Shown: in pieces, positions 24,924 through 34,599 of the stretch
How the letters are laid out: each line of letters begins with the position of its first letter
Position numbering within the stretch: the stretch's first letter is position 1
Assembly: GCF_031801495.1 (NCBI RefSeq)
Contig: NZ_JAOEGC010000001.1
Span: 1,922,001 to 1,986,000, forward strand
Length of the DNA stretch: 64,000 nt
DNA from: Agrobacterium tumefaciens_K
GTDB lineage: Bacteria > Pseudomonadota > Alphaproteobacteria > Rhizobiales > Rhizobiaceae
Direction of reading: 5' to 3'
The notes under the pieces: generated by a model
What the model saw: only the letters and a program-made list of their open reading frames with translations
What the model was told of the DNA's origin: nothing
Databases searched by the model: none
Program-made: the position numbers and the translations under genes

Positions 24924-25673
24924 ATGCATAAGCGCGCGGAACAGTTGCTCGTTGTCGAAGAGCTGCGTGAACGGCTGGAGAATCTTGCCGGTGCTTCGGT
25001 GCGCCGTCACGAAAGCCTGCCGTTCGGCGTGGCGGAAATTGATGCCCGTCTGCCCGGTGGCGGGTTGGGGCTCGGTTGTCTGCATGAGGTGAGCGGCGGC
25101 GGAAACGGCGCTCTCGATGGCGCGTCGGCGGCTCTGTTTGCGGCGGGTATCGCAGCGCGGCTTCCCGGCAAGGTGCTGTGGTGCGTCACGCGGCGGGATC
25201 TGTTCATGCCCGCGTTGGCTCAGGCGGGCCTGTCCCAGAACCGGCTCGTCATGGTCGAATGTCGCGATGAAAAGGGCGTTCTCGACTGCTTCGAGGAAGG
25301 CTTGCGCTGCAATGGTTTTGGCGCGGTGCTGGGTGAAATGGCAAAGCTGCCGATGAATGCCTCGCGGCGACTGCAACTGGCGGCGGAGACCTCCGGCGTG
25401 ACCGGCATCGCCATCCGCCGATTCAGGCGTCAGGTGGAGGCGGCGATGTTCGGAGAACCGACGGCGGCCGTCACCCGCTGGCGGGTTTCTGTCCGGCCAT
25501 CCGCCCCTTTGCCGGTGCCGGGGGTAGGCAGGCCGCGCTGGTTTCTGGAGCTTTTGCGTTGTCGTGGCGGCGAAGGTGCCGCATTTGAAGTGGAAGCCTG
25601 TGATGCAAAGGGTCGTCTCGCTCTATCTACCGACATGGCCGACGGATCGCTACCGGCGGCGGCTCGGGCCTGA
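24924..25673 (+). CDS. imuA: Inducible mutagenesis protein ImuA
   Basis: ImuA is a RecA/SulA-like accessory factor of the damage-induced mutasome with ImuB and DnaE2. The 249-aa protein shows the conserved opening RRHESLPFGVAEIDARLPGGGLGLGCLHEV (read in two parts from about residue 27), a degenerate P-loop region, VLWCVTRRDLFMPALAQAGL (about 84-103) and GIAIRRFRR. The ATG at 24924 lies 37 bases behind the LexA box. The 3' end overlaps imuB by 71 bases. Confidence 0.92.
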   Translation: MHKRAEQLLVVEELRERLENLAGASVRRHESLPFGVAEIDARLPGGGLGLGCLHEVSGGGNGALDGASAALFAAGIAARLPGKVLWCVTRRDLFMPALAQAGLSQNRLVMVECRDEKGVLDCFEEGLRCNGFGAVLGEMAKLPMNASRRLQLAAETSGVTGIAIRRFRRQVEAAMFGEPTAAVTRWRVSVRPSAPLPVPGVGRPRWFLELLRCRGGEGAAFEVEACDAKGRLALSTDMADGSLPAAARA

Positions 25674-27120
25674 TGCGCCGCCTGCCGATAAACCGTTGGT
25701 GATGATCGGCAGACAGGGCAGCCGCCGTCTCGTTCTGGCATTGGACAAGGCGGCAAAGGCTGCCGGTATCCGGCCCGGCACTCCGGTCAGCAAGGCGCAG
25801 GCGCTGGTGCCAGGGCTGATCGTGGAAAATCTGGATGCAGAGGCGGATGCGCGTGCGCTGCAGGAACTCGCCTTTCATTTCCTGCGAATCTACGCACCCA
25901 TCGTCGCTCCCGATCCACCGGACGGGCTGGTGCTGGATACGACGGGTGCTGATCATCTGCACGGCAATGAAACGCTGATGCTGACCGGTATGGTCAACCG
26001 TCTGCATGCTGCCGGTTTTGCCGCACGCGCCGCCATTGCTGAAAGCTGGGGTGTCGCCTATGCGCTTGCCCGGTTTGGCAGGCGTGAGCTTTCCATTGTG
26101 CCGAAGGGCAGGGAGCGCGAAGCCATCGACGCTCTGCCGCTGGCTGCGCTTAGGCTGGAGAATGACACCGTGAGCGGCCTCAAGGTGCTGGGGTTTCGCT
26201 CCATCGGCGAGCTTGCCGCAGCCCCGCGTGCGCCACTCGTCCTGCGCTTCGGCCCTGACGTGGCGCGGCGTCTCGATCAGGCGCTCGGGCAAGTGTCGGA
26301 GCCGATCAGGCCGGTTCGCATCGCCGAACTGGTGGAGGTGCGCCGCGCCTTTGCCGAACCCATTGCCGCCGCCGAAACGATTGCCCGTTATACCCAAAAG
26401 CTGGTGACAGGGCTGTGTACCGAGCTGGAAAAGCGCGGTCTCGGCGCCCGGCGTGTCGATCTGGTGATGAGCCGGGTCGATGGCACGTTGCAGGCGATCC
26501 GGGCAGGAACATCGAAACCCGTTCGCGATGCAAAGCAGATCGCACGGCTTCTGACCGACCGTATCGATACCGTCGATCCGGGTTTCGGCATCGAGATGAT
26601 GGTGTTGACGGCAACCCATGCCGAACCGCTCGTAGCCGGCCAGGTGCGTTCATCGCTGCTTGCGGAAAGCCATGCGGATATTGCCGATACGGTCGATGTC
26701 ATCATCAATCGTGGCCACCGCGTCTATCGTTATGCCGCTGTCGCCAGCGATGTGCCGGAGCGTTCGGTTACACGTCTGCCTGCTTTCGGCCCGGAAGACA
26801 CACTCGGCTGGCCCGGACACTGGCCGCGTCCGGTGCGGCTTTTCGCGCATCCGGAGCCCATCGAGACGCTGGCGCTTTTGCCGGATCATCCGCCGCGTCA
26901 TTTCATCTGGCGCGGCATGCGCCATCAGGTGAAATGCGCCGACGGGCCGGAGCGGGTGTTTGGCGAATGGTGGAAGCGCGACCGGGAAAAATCCGCCGTG
27001 CGCGATTATTTCATGGTGGAGGACGAGAACGGCGGTCGTTTCTGGATTTTCCGATCCGGTGATGGGGAACATGCCGATACCGGCTCGCAGGGCTGGTTCA
27101 TGCATGGATTGTTCGCATGA
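25603..27120 (+). CDS. imuB: Y-family polymerase-like protein ImuB
   Basis: ImuB resembles Y-family polymerases but lacks the catalytic acidic residues; it links DnaE2 to the sliding clamp. The 505-aa product begins MQRVVSLYLPTWPTDRYRRR, in place of the D-x-D-x-F-F-A-S-V-E of active enzymes, and keeps the SRRLVLALDKAAKAAGIRPG region and palm/little-finger layout. The ATG at 25603 is chosen because MQRVVSLYLP is the usual family start; the frame continues upstream to 25564. It overlaps imuA by 71 bases and dnaE2 by four (ATGA). Confidence 0.92.
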   Translation: MQRVVSLYLPTWPTDRYRRRLGPDAPPADKPLVMIGRQGSRRLVLALDKAAKAAGIRPGTPVSKAQALVPGLIVENLDAEADARALQELAFHFLRIYAPIVAPDPPDGLVLDTTGADHLHGNETLMLTGMVNRLHAAGFAARAAIAESWGVAYALARFGRRELSIVPKGREREAIDALPLAALRLENDTVSGLKVLGFRSIGELAAAPRAPLVLRFGPDVARRLDQALGQVSEPIRPVRIAELVEVRRAFAEPIAAAETIARYTQKLVTGLCTELEKRGLGARRVDLVMSRVDGTLQAIRAGTSKPVRDAKQIARLLTDRIDTVDPGFGIEMMVLTATHAEPLVAGQVRSSLLAESHADIADTVDVIINRGHRVYRYAAVASDVPERSVTRLPAFGPEDTLGWPGHWPRPVRLFAHPEPIETLALLPDHPPRHFIWRGMRHQVKCADGPERVFGEWWKRDREKSAVRDYFMVEDENGGRFWIFRSGDGEHADTGSQGWFMHGLFA

Positions 27121-30100
27121 GCGCGCCCCGTTACGCCGAACTTCAGGTCACGACGCATTTTTCCTTCCTGCGTGGCGCAAGTTCCTGCGACGAACTGTTC
27201 GAGCAGGCTAAAAATCTCGGCATCGAGGCGCTTGGTATCGTTGATCACAACAGCCTTGCGGCCATTCCCCGCGCTTACGAGGCGGCGAAAAACAATGGCA
27301 TCCGGCTTGTCGTCGGCTGCCGGCTCGATCTCGAAGACGATCTCTCGGTGCTGGTCTATCCCATGGATCGCCCCGCTTACGGCCGGCTTTGCCGGTTGCT
27401 GTCGGTTGGCAAGAAGCGGGCGGGCAAAGGCAAATGTTTGCTGAGGTGGGACGATCTCGTGGAATGGGGCGAGGGGCAGATCGTCGTGCTTCTGGCTGAT
27501 CTTGCGGACGATCTCTGCGCCATTCGTTTGCGCCGTCTGAAGGCTGCGTTCGGCGACCGCGCCTATATGGCGCTCAGCCTGCGCCGCCGCCCGAACGACC
27601 AGATGCGGCTCTACGAGCTTTCGGACATGGCGCTTGCGGCAGGCGTGTCGACCGTGGTGACGAATGACGTGCTGTTTCATGTACCGGAGCGGCGCATGTT
27701 GCAGGATGTGGTCACCTGCATCCGCCACAACTGCACCATAGACGAGGCTGGTTTCCGGCGCGAACGGCACGCGGATCGCTACATGAAACCGCCACAGGAA
27801 ATGCACCGGCTGTTTTCCCGTTATCCCGAAGCGCTGGCCCGCAGTCTGGAAATCGCCCAGCGTTGCACTTTTTCCCTTAAGGAACTGGCTTATCAATATC
27901 CCGAGGAGCGCACGATGCCAGGGCTGACGGCGCAGGAAGCGCTGGAAAAAATGGTATGGGAGGCGGTGCCGACCCGGTATCCCAATGGCTTGCCGGGAAA
28001 AGTGGAAAAGGCACTGCATCATGAGTTGGATGTTGTCGCGCGATTGCAATACGCGCCTTATTTCCTAACGGTGAACGCCATCGTTCGTTATGCGCGTTCG
28101 AAAGACATATTGTGTCAAGGACGCGGTTCTGCTGCTAATTCGGTTATCTGTTTTGTGCTCGGCATTACCGCCATTGATCCTGCTCTTTTCAGCAACCTTG
28201 TTTTCGAACGTTTCGTTTCCGAAAATCGTGGCGAACCGCCTGATATTGATGTTGATTTCGAACATCAGCGGCGTGAGGACGTCATTCAATGGGTCTACAA
28301 AACGTATGGACATGATAAAGCCGCGCTTTGTTCAGTTGTCACCCGTTACCGTGGCCGCGGCGCACTGCGCGATGTCGGCAAGGTTTTAGGCTTGCCGGAA
28401 GACTTGACCAAACTTCTGTCATCGCAGGTCTGGCGCTGGAGCGAGGGCGTTGGCGAAAAGCAGGTGCAGGAACTGAACCTCAATATGAAGGATCGCCGCC
28501 TCAAACTCGCCTTCGAACTCGCCAACCAGCTCGTTGGCACGCCGCGTCACCACAGCCAGCATCCCGGCGGCTTCGTTCTCACCCATGACCGGCTGGACGA
28601 ACTGGTGCCGATAGAACCAGCTGCCATGAAGGATAGGCAGATCATCGAATGGGACAAGGACGATATCGATATCGTCAAGTTCATGAAGATGGATTGTCTG
28701 GCGCTCGGCATGCTCTCCTGCATGAAGCGCGGCTTTGATATGCTGGAGGCACGGACGGGGGTAAAATACGATCTTGCCGCTATGCCCCCTGACGATCCCG
28801 CCACTTTCGAAATGATCCAGAGAGCCGATACTCTGGGAACGTTTCAAATCGAAAGCCGGGCGCAGATGTCGATGTTGCCACGGCTGAAACCAGAGGTCTT
28901 CTACGATCTCGTCATTCAGGTCGCCATCGTTCGCCCCGGCCCCATTCAAGGGGATATGGTGCATCCCTATCTGCGTCGACGGCAAGGAAAGGAGCCTGTC
29001 TATTTTCCCAAGAAAGAGCTTGAAAACGTTTTGGGAAAGACGTTGGGCGTGCCGCTGTTTCAGGAGCAGGCCATGCGTGTTGCTATGGATTGTGCTGGTT
29101 TTTCCGCCGATGAGGCGGATCAATTGCGTCGCGCTATGGCCACTTTCAAGAATGTGGGAACGATCTCCAACTTAAGAGATAAGTTGGTGAAGGGCATGGT
29201 GGAAAATGACTATGAAAAAGAGTTCGCCGAGCGCATCTTCAAGCAGCTCGAAGGCTTCGGCAGCTACGGTTTTCCCGAAAGCCATGCGGCCTCCTTCGCG
29301 CTGATCGCCTATGCTTCCGCATGGCTCAAATGCCATTACCCGGATATTTTCTGCACGGCGCTTCTGAATTCGCAACCCATGGGTTTTTACGCCCCGGCCC
29401 AGATCGTGCGCGATGCGCAGAACCATGGCGTCGAGGTGCGGCCGGTCTGCGTCAACAGCAGCCGTTTCGATTGCACGCTGGAACCGACCAGAGAGAAGGA
29501 TGCCACGGGCGATCAGCGCTATGCCGTCCGCCTCGGCATGCGGCTGGTGAAAGGACTTTCGAATAAACATGCCGCCGATATCATCGCCTGCCGTGAGGAC
29601 CGGGCTTTCGCCTCGGTGGACGATCTCTGGCGGCGGGCGGGGGTGCCGTCGTCGGCGCTGGTCTGTCTGGCGGAGGCCGATACCTTCCTGCCCTCGCTCG
29701 GTCTTTCAAGGCGTCAGGCGCTCTGGGCCATCAAGGCGCTGAGAGATGAGCCTCTGCCGCTTTTCGCCGCTGCCGCCAGCCGGGAAAATGCCGTCATTGC
29801 CGAACTTGCCGAGCCATCCGTCGTTTTGCGTCCCATGACGGATGGTGGTGAGGTGGTGCAGGATTACGGCCATGTCGGGCTGACGCTGCGTGAGCACCCC
29901 ATGTCCTTCCTGCGGGCTGATCTTGCCCGCCGCCGCATCGTCACCTGCGCCGAGGCGATCCGTGTGCGCGATGGCACATGGCTGGAAACGGCAGGTCTGG
30001 TGCTGGTGCGCCAGCGTCCCGGTTCCGCCAAGGGCGTCATCTTCATGACGCTGGAAGATGAAACCGGCATCGCCAATGCCGTGCTGTGGGTCAAGACCTT

Positions 30101-30395
30101 CGAGAAATACCGGCGCATCGTCCTGTCCGCAGGCATGGTCGGCATCTATGGCAAGATCCAGCGGGAAGGGGATGTCGTGCATCTTGTGGCGCACCGGCTG
30201 ACCGATCTGTCCGAGGCGCTGGCAAGTGTGGGTGAAAGGGATAAGGCTTTCCCGCTACCACATGGACGCGGCGACGAATTCCATCACGGCATTCCGCCGG
30301 AGGACACGCGCCGCAGCGGCAAGCGCCCGTTAGCGCCCGGTCACGACGACGACGCCGTGGAGCGGATCAAGGTCATTTCCCGCAATTTTCATTGA
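27117..30395 (+). CDS. dnaE2: Error-prone DNA polymerase III alpha subunit DnaE2
   Basis: DnaE2 is the translesion polymerase of the ImuA-ImuB mutasome. The 1092-aa protein has an N-terminal PHP domain (AELQVTTHFSFLRGASS, ALGIVDHN), the C-family palm with catalytic PPDIDVDFEHQRRE (about residues 379-392), a helix-hairpin-helix region, and an OB fold near the C-terminus (VLVRQRPGSAKGVIFMTLED). It ends in KVISRNFH, typical of DnaE2. Length is normal. Base composition is uneven: by my count 28201-28260 has 26 G/C of 60 and 29161-29220 has 24 of 60, against 38 of 60 at 28501-28560. No intact dnaQ or other polymerase subunit is nearby. Confidence 0.95.
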   Translation: MSAPRYAELQVTTHFSFLRGASSCDELFEQAKNLGIEALGIVDHNSLAAIPRAYEAAKNNGIRLVVGCRLDLEDDLSVLVYPMDRPAYGRLCRLLSVGKKRAGKGKCLLRWDDLVEWGEGQIVVLLADLADDLCAIRLRRLKAAFGDRAYMALSLRRRPNDQMRLYELSDMALAAGVSTVVTNDVLFHVPERRMLQDVVTCIRHNCTIDEAGFRRERHADRYMKPPQEMHRLFSRYPEALARSLEIAQRCTFSLKELAYQYPEERTMPGLTAQEALEKMVWEAVPTRYPNGLPGKVEKALHHELDVVARLQYAPYFLTVNAIVRYARSKDILCQGRGSAANSVICFVLGITAIDPALFSNLVFERFVSENRGEPPDIDVDFEHQRREDVIQWVYKTYGHDKAALCSVVTRYRGRGALRDVGKVLGLPEDLTKLLSSQVWRWSEGVGEKQVQELNLNMKDRRLKLAFELANQLVGTPRHHSQHPGGFVLTHDRLDELVPIEPAAMKDRQIIEWDKDDIDIVKFMKMDCLALGMLSCMKRGFDMLEARTGVKYDLAAMPPDDPATFEMIQRADTLGTFQIESRAQMSMLPRLKPEVFYDLVIQVAIVRPGPIQGDMVHPYLRRRQGKEPVYFPKKELENVLGKTLGVPLFQEQAMRVAMDCAGFSADEADQLRRAMATFKNVGTISNLRDKLVKGMVENDYEKEFAERIFKQLEGFGSYGFPESHAASFALIAYASAWLKCHYPDIFCTALLNSQPMGFYAPAQIVRDAQNHGVEVRPVCVNSSRFDCTLEPTREKDATGDQRYAVRLGMRLVKGLSNKHAADIIACREDRAFASVDDLWRRAGVPSSALVCLAEADTFLPSLGLSRRQALWAIKALRDEPLPLFAAAASRENAVIAELAEPSVVLRPMTDGGEVVQDYGHVGLTLREHPMSFLRADLARRRIVTCAEAIRVRDGTWLETAGLVLVRQRPGSAKGVIFMTLEDETGIANAVLWVKTFEKYRRIVLSAGMVGIYGKIQREGDVVHLVAHRLTDLSEALASVGERDKAFPLPHGRGDEFHHGIPPEDTRRSGKRPLAPGHDDDAVERIKVISRNFH

Positions 30396-30461
30396 GGTGG
30401 TTTGCCAGCTTTATCTTCCTAAACCAATTCCAGTGACAAGCACGGGAATGGAGGAATGTTT

Positions 30462-31400
30462 CTACGCCGCGTCTTCCAGCCCGGCGGAATCCTTCCGGCG
30501 AAACTGGCTTGGCGGTGCGCCGATAACACGCTTGAAGGCGCGGCTGAACGATGCTTCGGAATCGTAACCGAGCTTTTCCGCTGCAAGCGTCACTCGCATG
30601 CCCTCGCGCAGCCACAGCCGCGCCTGATGCATGCGCACGCGCACCACATAACGGGCGGGGCTTTCCCCGACGATGCGGGTAAAGCGTTCGGCGAAACTGG
30701 AGCGCGATGCGCCCATCAGTCCGGCCAGTTCCTCCACGCTCCAGTCCTTTTCCGGGTTGAGGTGAATGGCCGCCAGAACGCGTCCGAGTTCGGGGTTTCG
30801 CACGGCAGCGAGCCAGCCGCTGGAATCGCCGCAGCCATGTTCCACCCACGTGCGGATGAGCGTCGCCGTCAGCACATCGGCCAGCCGCGCCAGAATGCCG
30901 CCGGCGCCGACGCGGTTCAGTTCGACCTCGCGTGTCATTGCCTCCAGCAGATGCGGAATGGCTGGGTCGCTTTTCGCCAGATCGCTGGTCAGCATCACAT
31001 CCGGCATCATCTGTAAAAGCGGGTGCAGATGATCCATGTTGAAACGCATGGAGGCGGTAAAGGCCACCGTGTCGTTGTCCGCGCTGGCGCACTGAATGTC
31101 GAAAAAGCCTTGGCAGACTTCTTTTTTGCCGAACCGGTCGAAGGGTGTTGGCGTCACGTCTTCGCCGCTGCAAAGCACATGCGCGTGGCCACGCGGCAAA
31201 AGAACGGCATCGCCGCATTTCAGATCCAGCCAGTCGCCGGATGGTTTCTGCAGTTTCGCCTGTCCGACGCCGATGAAATGAAAACGGGCAGCTTCCTGCT
31301 CGGGAAAGGCTGTCGCCCACGGAGACGCCATGCGGCAGCGGCCATATTCAACCCCATCAAGGCGAAGGCCGCGTAACATTTCCGTCAGGGCATCGTTCAT
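30462..31400 (-). CDS. AraC-family regulator with cupin_6 sensor domain
   Basis: This 312-aa regulator has an N-terminal cupin-type domain (about 1-175; FHFIGVGQAKLQ, DAVLLPRGHAHVLC, AFTASMRFNMDHLHPLLQMMPDVM). The C-terminal pair of AraC helix-turn-helix units spans about 205-305 (WSVEELAGLMGASRSSFAERFTRIVGESPARYV and TLAAEKLGYDSEASFSRAFKRVIG, in parts). I start at the ATG at 31400 with GAGGTCG upstream; the frame extends to 31559 but the added residues are not family-like. It is divergent from the MFS gene and probably controls it. Confidence 0.9.
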   Translation of the reverse strand: MNDALTEMLRGLRLDGVEYGRCRMASPWATAFPEQEAARFHFIGVGQAKLQKPSGDWLDLKCGDAVLLPRGHAHVLCSGEDVTPTPFDRFGKKEVCQGFFDIQCASADNDTVAFTASMRFNMDHLHPLLQMMPDVMLTSDLAKSDPAIPHLLEAMTREVELNRVGAGGILARLADVLTATLIRTWVEHGCGDSSGWLAAVRNPELGRVLAAIHLNPEKDWSVEELAGLMGASRSSFAERFTRIVGESPARYVVRVRMHQARLWLREGMRVTLAAEKLGYDSEASFSRAFKRVIGAPPSQFRRKDSAGLEDAA

Positions 31401-31600
31401 GGCGACCTCAATTTTGGAGTTTATGTCAAGGAATATGGATTTTCTAGCATGGAAACGCCGGTGTGTCACGCGTAGCTTACGGTCATTCCCTGGTTCGGCG
31501 GAAATGACCTCCCGATGATCCCGCCGTTCCCTTTTCACTGTTTCAACGCGCTTCCACAAAGGACGCCCGCGATGTTTCGCGGCGCGTGTCAGGAGATTTC

Positions 31601-32818
31601 ATGAACGACCGGACGATCAACGAACTTGAATATGTGCCGCGGCCCCGCGAGCCGGATGCAAAATGGGCGGCCGTCTTTTCGCTTTCCCTGGGGGTTTTCG
31701 GATTGGTCACGGCGGAATTCCTGCCCGTCAGCCTTCTGACGCCCGTTTCCCTCGATCTTGGCATCAGTTCCGGTGTCGCCGGGCAGTCCATCACGGTCAC
31801 GGCGCTGGTCGCGGCCGTTGCCGGTCCCGCTGTGGTTATCGGCACGCGCAACATTGATCGGCGCTGGACGCTGCTCGGCCTGACGATGCTTCTGGTCATT
31901 TCCAGCATTCTTGCTGCCGTCGCAAACGGGCTTGTCATGCTTTTGACGTCGCGGTTCCTGCTTGGCATCGGCCTTGGCGGCTTCTGGGCTATGGCGGGGG
32001 CACTGGCATTGCGGCTGGTGCCTCTCGACAAGCTGCCGCGAGCAATGTCGATCATTTTCACCGGCGTTTCAGTCGCTACTGTTTGCGCGGCACCCGTCGG
32101 CGCATGGATCGGCGCAACCCTAGGCTGGCGCGCTGCCTTCGTCGTGGCCGCCGTACTTGGCGTCATGGCGCTCGTCGCACAATTGTTGACGGTTCCGGCG
32201 CTGCCGCCTGCAGGTGCGCCGGGCCTCGCCACCATGTTCCGCCTGTTGCAGCGGCCGCAGCTTCGCATCGGTCTCCTGACGACGCTGCTGGTTGTCTCTG
32301 GTCAGTTCGCCGGGTTCACCTATGTCCGCCCGTTTCTGGAGGATGTGCCGCAGTTCGGCGTCGAGGCGATTTCATTCGTACTGCTGGCATATGGTATCGG
32401 TGGTTTCTTCGGCACGATCTTCGGCGGTTTTCTTGCCGAGCGTAACACCGCTTGGGCGGTGACGATCGCAGCAACGATGATTGCTGCGGCTGCCTCCGTT
32501 CTGGTGCTTGCCGGTGCATCGCCGGTCGTTTCCAGTGTCGCGATTGCTTTCTGGGGATTTGCCTTCGGTGCACTGCCGGTCAGCATCCAGAGCTACGTAA
32601 CCCGTGTTGCATCGGATGAAGCGGAAAGTGCCGGTGCGCTGATGCTCACGACGTTCCAGATCGCGATTTCAAGCGGTGCCGTCCTCGGTGGTCTGCTGAT
32701 CGATCTGCATGGTGCGACGATGGTTTTTGTTTTCGTCAGTGTCGCAACCTTGCTTGGTGCTTCGCTCATGGCGTCCCGTCGCGGTGTGGTGCCGCAGGCC
32801 GAGGCATCGGGCGTATAG
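31601..32818 (+). CDS. MFS transporter (DHA1 drug/metabolite exporter type)
   Basis: This 405-aa, 12-helix major facilitator resembles AraJ/YdhP-type exporters. It has a cytoplasmic start of about 25 residues and the first helix pair FSLSLGVFGLVTAEFLPVSLL. The motif A-like loop after TM2 reads GTRNIDRRW, and ASRFLLGIGLGGFWAMAGALALRL-type motif C-like glycines lie mid-way (seen as LTSRFLLGIGLGGFWAMAG). The ATG at 31601 follows AGGAGATTTC. The AraC regulator is divergent across 200 bases, so inducible efflux is likely. The exported compound is unknown. Confidence 0.9.
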   Translation: MNDRTINELEYVPRPREPDAKWAAVFSLSLGVFGLVTAEFLPVSLLTPVSLDLGISSGVAGQSITVTALVAAVAGPAVVIGTRNIDRRWTLLGLTMLLVISSILAAVANGLVMLLTSRFLLGIGLGGFWAMAGALALRLVPLDKLPRAMSIIFTGVSVATVCAAPVGAWIGATLGWRAAFVVAAVLGVMALVAQLLTVPALPPAGAPGLATMFRLLQRPQLRIGLLTTLLVVSGQFAGFTYVRPFLEDVPQFGVEAISFVLLAYGIGGFFGTIFGGFLAERNTAWAVTIAATMIAAAASVLVLAGASPVVSSVAIAFWGFAFGALPVSIQSYVTRVASDEAESAGALMLTTFQIAISSGAVLGGLLIDLHGATMVFVFVSVATLLGASLMASRRGVVPQAEASGV

Positions 32819-32833
32819 CGCTCTCTCCAAACA

Positions 32834-32859
32834 AAAGGCCCGCATTCGTGCGGGCCTTT
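32834..32859. terminator. Bidirectional terminator between the MFS and GntR genes
   Basis: AAAGGCCCGCA (32834-32844) and TGCGGGCCTTT (32849-32859) form an 11-bp stem with a TTCG tetraloop. T-rich tails on both strands (TTTGCGTTT on plus, TTTTGTTTGG on minus) serve the convergent MFS and GntR genes. Confidence 0.9.
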
Positions 32860-32864
32860 GCGTT

Positions 32865-33599
32865 TCATGCCATGTCGATGGCTTTTTGGGTGCGATCCTT
32901 GCCGACCTCGATCACATGCCGCATCGCCTTGACGGCGGCGTCAGGATCGCGTGCGGCGATCGCATGCACGATGCGCAGATGATTGGAAGCGATTTCCGCT
33001 ATGGTTTCCGGCGAGGATGCGGGCGAGGAAAGCGTGAACGAAATGGCCAGAGCCGCCTCAATCAGGCCGCTTGCGGAGCGCATGAACGGATTGCCGGACA
33101 TGTGGGCGACGGCAAGATGGAACTCCAGATCGACTTTCGCAATGCTTTCCGGCGTATGCTGCGTATTATCGAATTTCGCGGCGATCACATAAAGGGACAG
33201 GATGTCGTCGTTGGTGGCCTGTAACGCGGCGGCCGCTGCCGCTGCAGGTTCCAGTGCGAGGCGGATTTCTGCCAGATGATTGATGAATTCCTGATCGATG
33301 CCGGCATCGCAGCGCCAGCCGAGAACGTCGGGATCGAAGAAGTTCCAGCTCGAACGGTCAAGCACGCGGGTTCCGACTTTTGCCTTGGGTTCCACCAGCC
33401 GTTTGGCGGCCAGGGTTTTCATGGTTTCGCGCAGCACGGTCCGCGAGACGCCGAAACGCATCGACAGTTCGGCGTCGTTGGGCAACAGGGAGCCTTCCGC
33501 AATCTTGCCTGAAACGATCGCGCTGCCGAGTTCGGCCACCACATGCGCGTGGCTGTTACGGCGCTTTCGTCCGCTTATCGTCGTTTCCAGCAGCCCCAA
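32865..33599 (-). CDS. GntR-family (FCD) regulator of the sugar ABC locus
   Basis: This regulator has an N-terminal winged helix (HVVAELGSAIVSGKIAEGSL, NDAELSMRFGVSRTVLRETM, about 15-75). The C-terminal FCD domain (about 100-235) has the metal-site pattern FHLAVAHMSGN and HLRIVHAIAA. No in-frame ATG lies close to the helix-turn-helix, so I use the TTG at 33599, which has GGAG seven bases upstream and gives 244 aa. A longer frame to 33791 would run into the permease gene. It is the last gene of the ABC operon, 19 bases after the permease stop, and is likely a feedback regulator. Confidence 0.88.
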   Translation of the reverse strand: MGLLETTISGRKRRNSHAHVVAELGSAIVSGKIAEGSLLPNDAELSMRFGVSRTVLRETMKTLAAKRLVEPKAKVGTRVLDRSSWNFFDPDVLGWRCDAGIDQEFINHLAEIRLALEPAAAAAAALQATNDDILSLYVIAAKFDNTQHTPESIAKVDLEFHLAVAHMSGNPFMRSASGLIEAALAISFTLSSPASSPETIAEIASNHLRIVHAIAARDPDAAVKAMRHVIEVGKDRTQKAIDMA

Positions 33600-33618
33600 A
33601 TCACGTCTCCGTTGCGTC

Positions 33619-34599
33619 TCAGGCCGGATGTGGCCCGGCCAGTCTCCTGTTTGAATACCAGATGATTGCGCGCTGCAACACGATGAACACGAAAAGCAGG
33701 ATTCCGATGACGATTTTCGTCCACCAGGAAGACAACGTGCCGTCAAAAACGATGTAGGTCTGGATAAGCCCCTGAATGAGCAACCCGACAAAGGTGCCCG
33801 CCACCAGCCCGGTGCCCCCGGTCAGCAGCGTTCCGCCGATGACGACGGCCGCGATGGCGTCGAGTTCCACGCCGACCGTCGCCAGTGAATAACCGGAGGA
33901 GGTGTAGAGTGTGTAGACGATGCCTGACAGGCCGGAAAGAAAGCCGGACAGCGCATAGATGCCGATTGTCGTCGGACCGATCGGAACGCCCATCAGTTCC
34001 GCAGATTGCGGATTGCCGCCGAGTGCATAGACGTTCGCGCCGAAGCGGGTGCGGCTGGCGATCAGCATGCCCGCCGCGAAGACCAGCAGCATCAGCATGG
34101 CAAGTGCCGTCAGACGCCCGCCGCCGGGAAAGCGGTAATAGAAACCCTGGATCGCATCGATGAAAGGGTGGGAGATCGGCACGGATTGCGTGGAAATCAG
34201 ATAGGCCGCGCCGCGCGCCAGAAACATGCCTGCCAACGTCACGACGAAGGGCGGGATCGACAGGAAACGAATCATCGCGCCCATGAGGCAGCCGAACAGC
34301 GTCGAAACCACCAGCACGATGGCGAAGGCTGCGAGCGGGTGCACATTGTAGGTGCCGACCATCACCGCCACAAAGACGCTGGTGAAGGCGATAACCGAGC
34401 CGATGGACAGATCGATGCCGCCCGACAGGATGACGAACGTCATGCCCACTGCCGCTATGCCCAGAAAGGCGTTGTCCGTCAGAAGATTGCCGATCACGCG
34501 GGTCGACAGGATCGCCGGATACTGCAGCACGCACAGAAGATATGCGATGACGAAGATCGTCAGCGTGGTGAGGAAGGGAAGGTTGCGGCTGTGGATCAT
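33619..34599 (-). CDS. CUT2 sugar ABC transporter permease (YjfF type)
   Basis: This inner-membrane permease (326 aa) belongs to the RbsC/BPD_transp_2 family and is closest in form to YjfF of galactofuranose transporters. Family features are GMTFVILSGGIDLSIGSVIA (about 53-72), GGGRLTALAMLM, YALGGNPQSAELMGV and AVVIGGTLLTGGTG. Start at 34599; its first four bases overlap the stop of the preceding permease (ATGA). The GntR gene follows. Confidence 0.92.
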   Translation of the reverse strand: MIHSRNLPFLTTLTIFVIAYLLCVLQYPAILSTRVIGNLLTDNAFLGIAAVGMTFVILSGGIDLSIGSVIAFTSVFVAVMVGTYNVHPLAAFAIVLVVSTLFGCLMGAMIRFLSIPPFVVTLAGMFLARGAAYLISTQSVPISHPFIDAIQGFYYRFPGGGRLTALAMLMLLVFAAGMLIASRTRFGANVYALGGNPQSAELMGVPIGPTTIGIYALSGFLSGLSGIVYTLYTSSGYSLATVGVELDAIAAVVIGGTLLTGGTGLVAGTFVGLLIQGLIQTYIVFDGTLSSWWTKIVIGILLFVFIVLQRAIIWYSNRRLAGPHPA

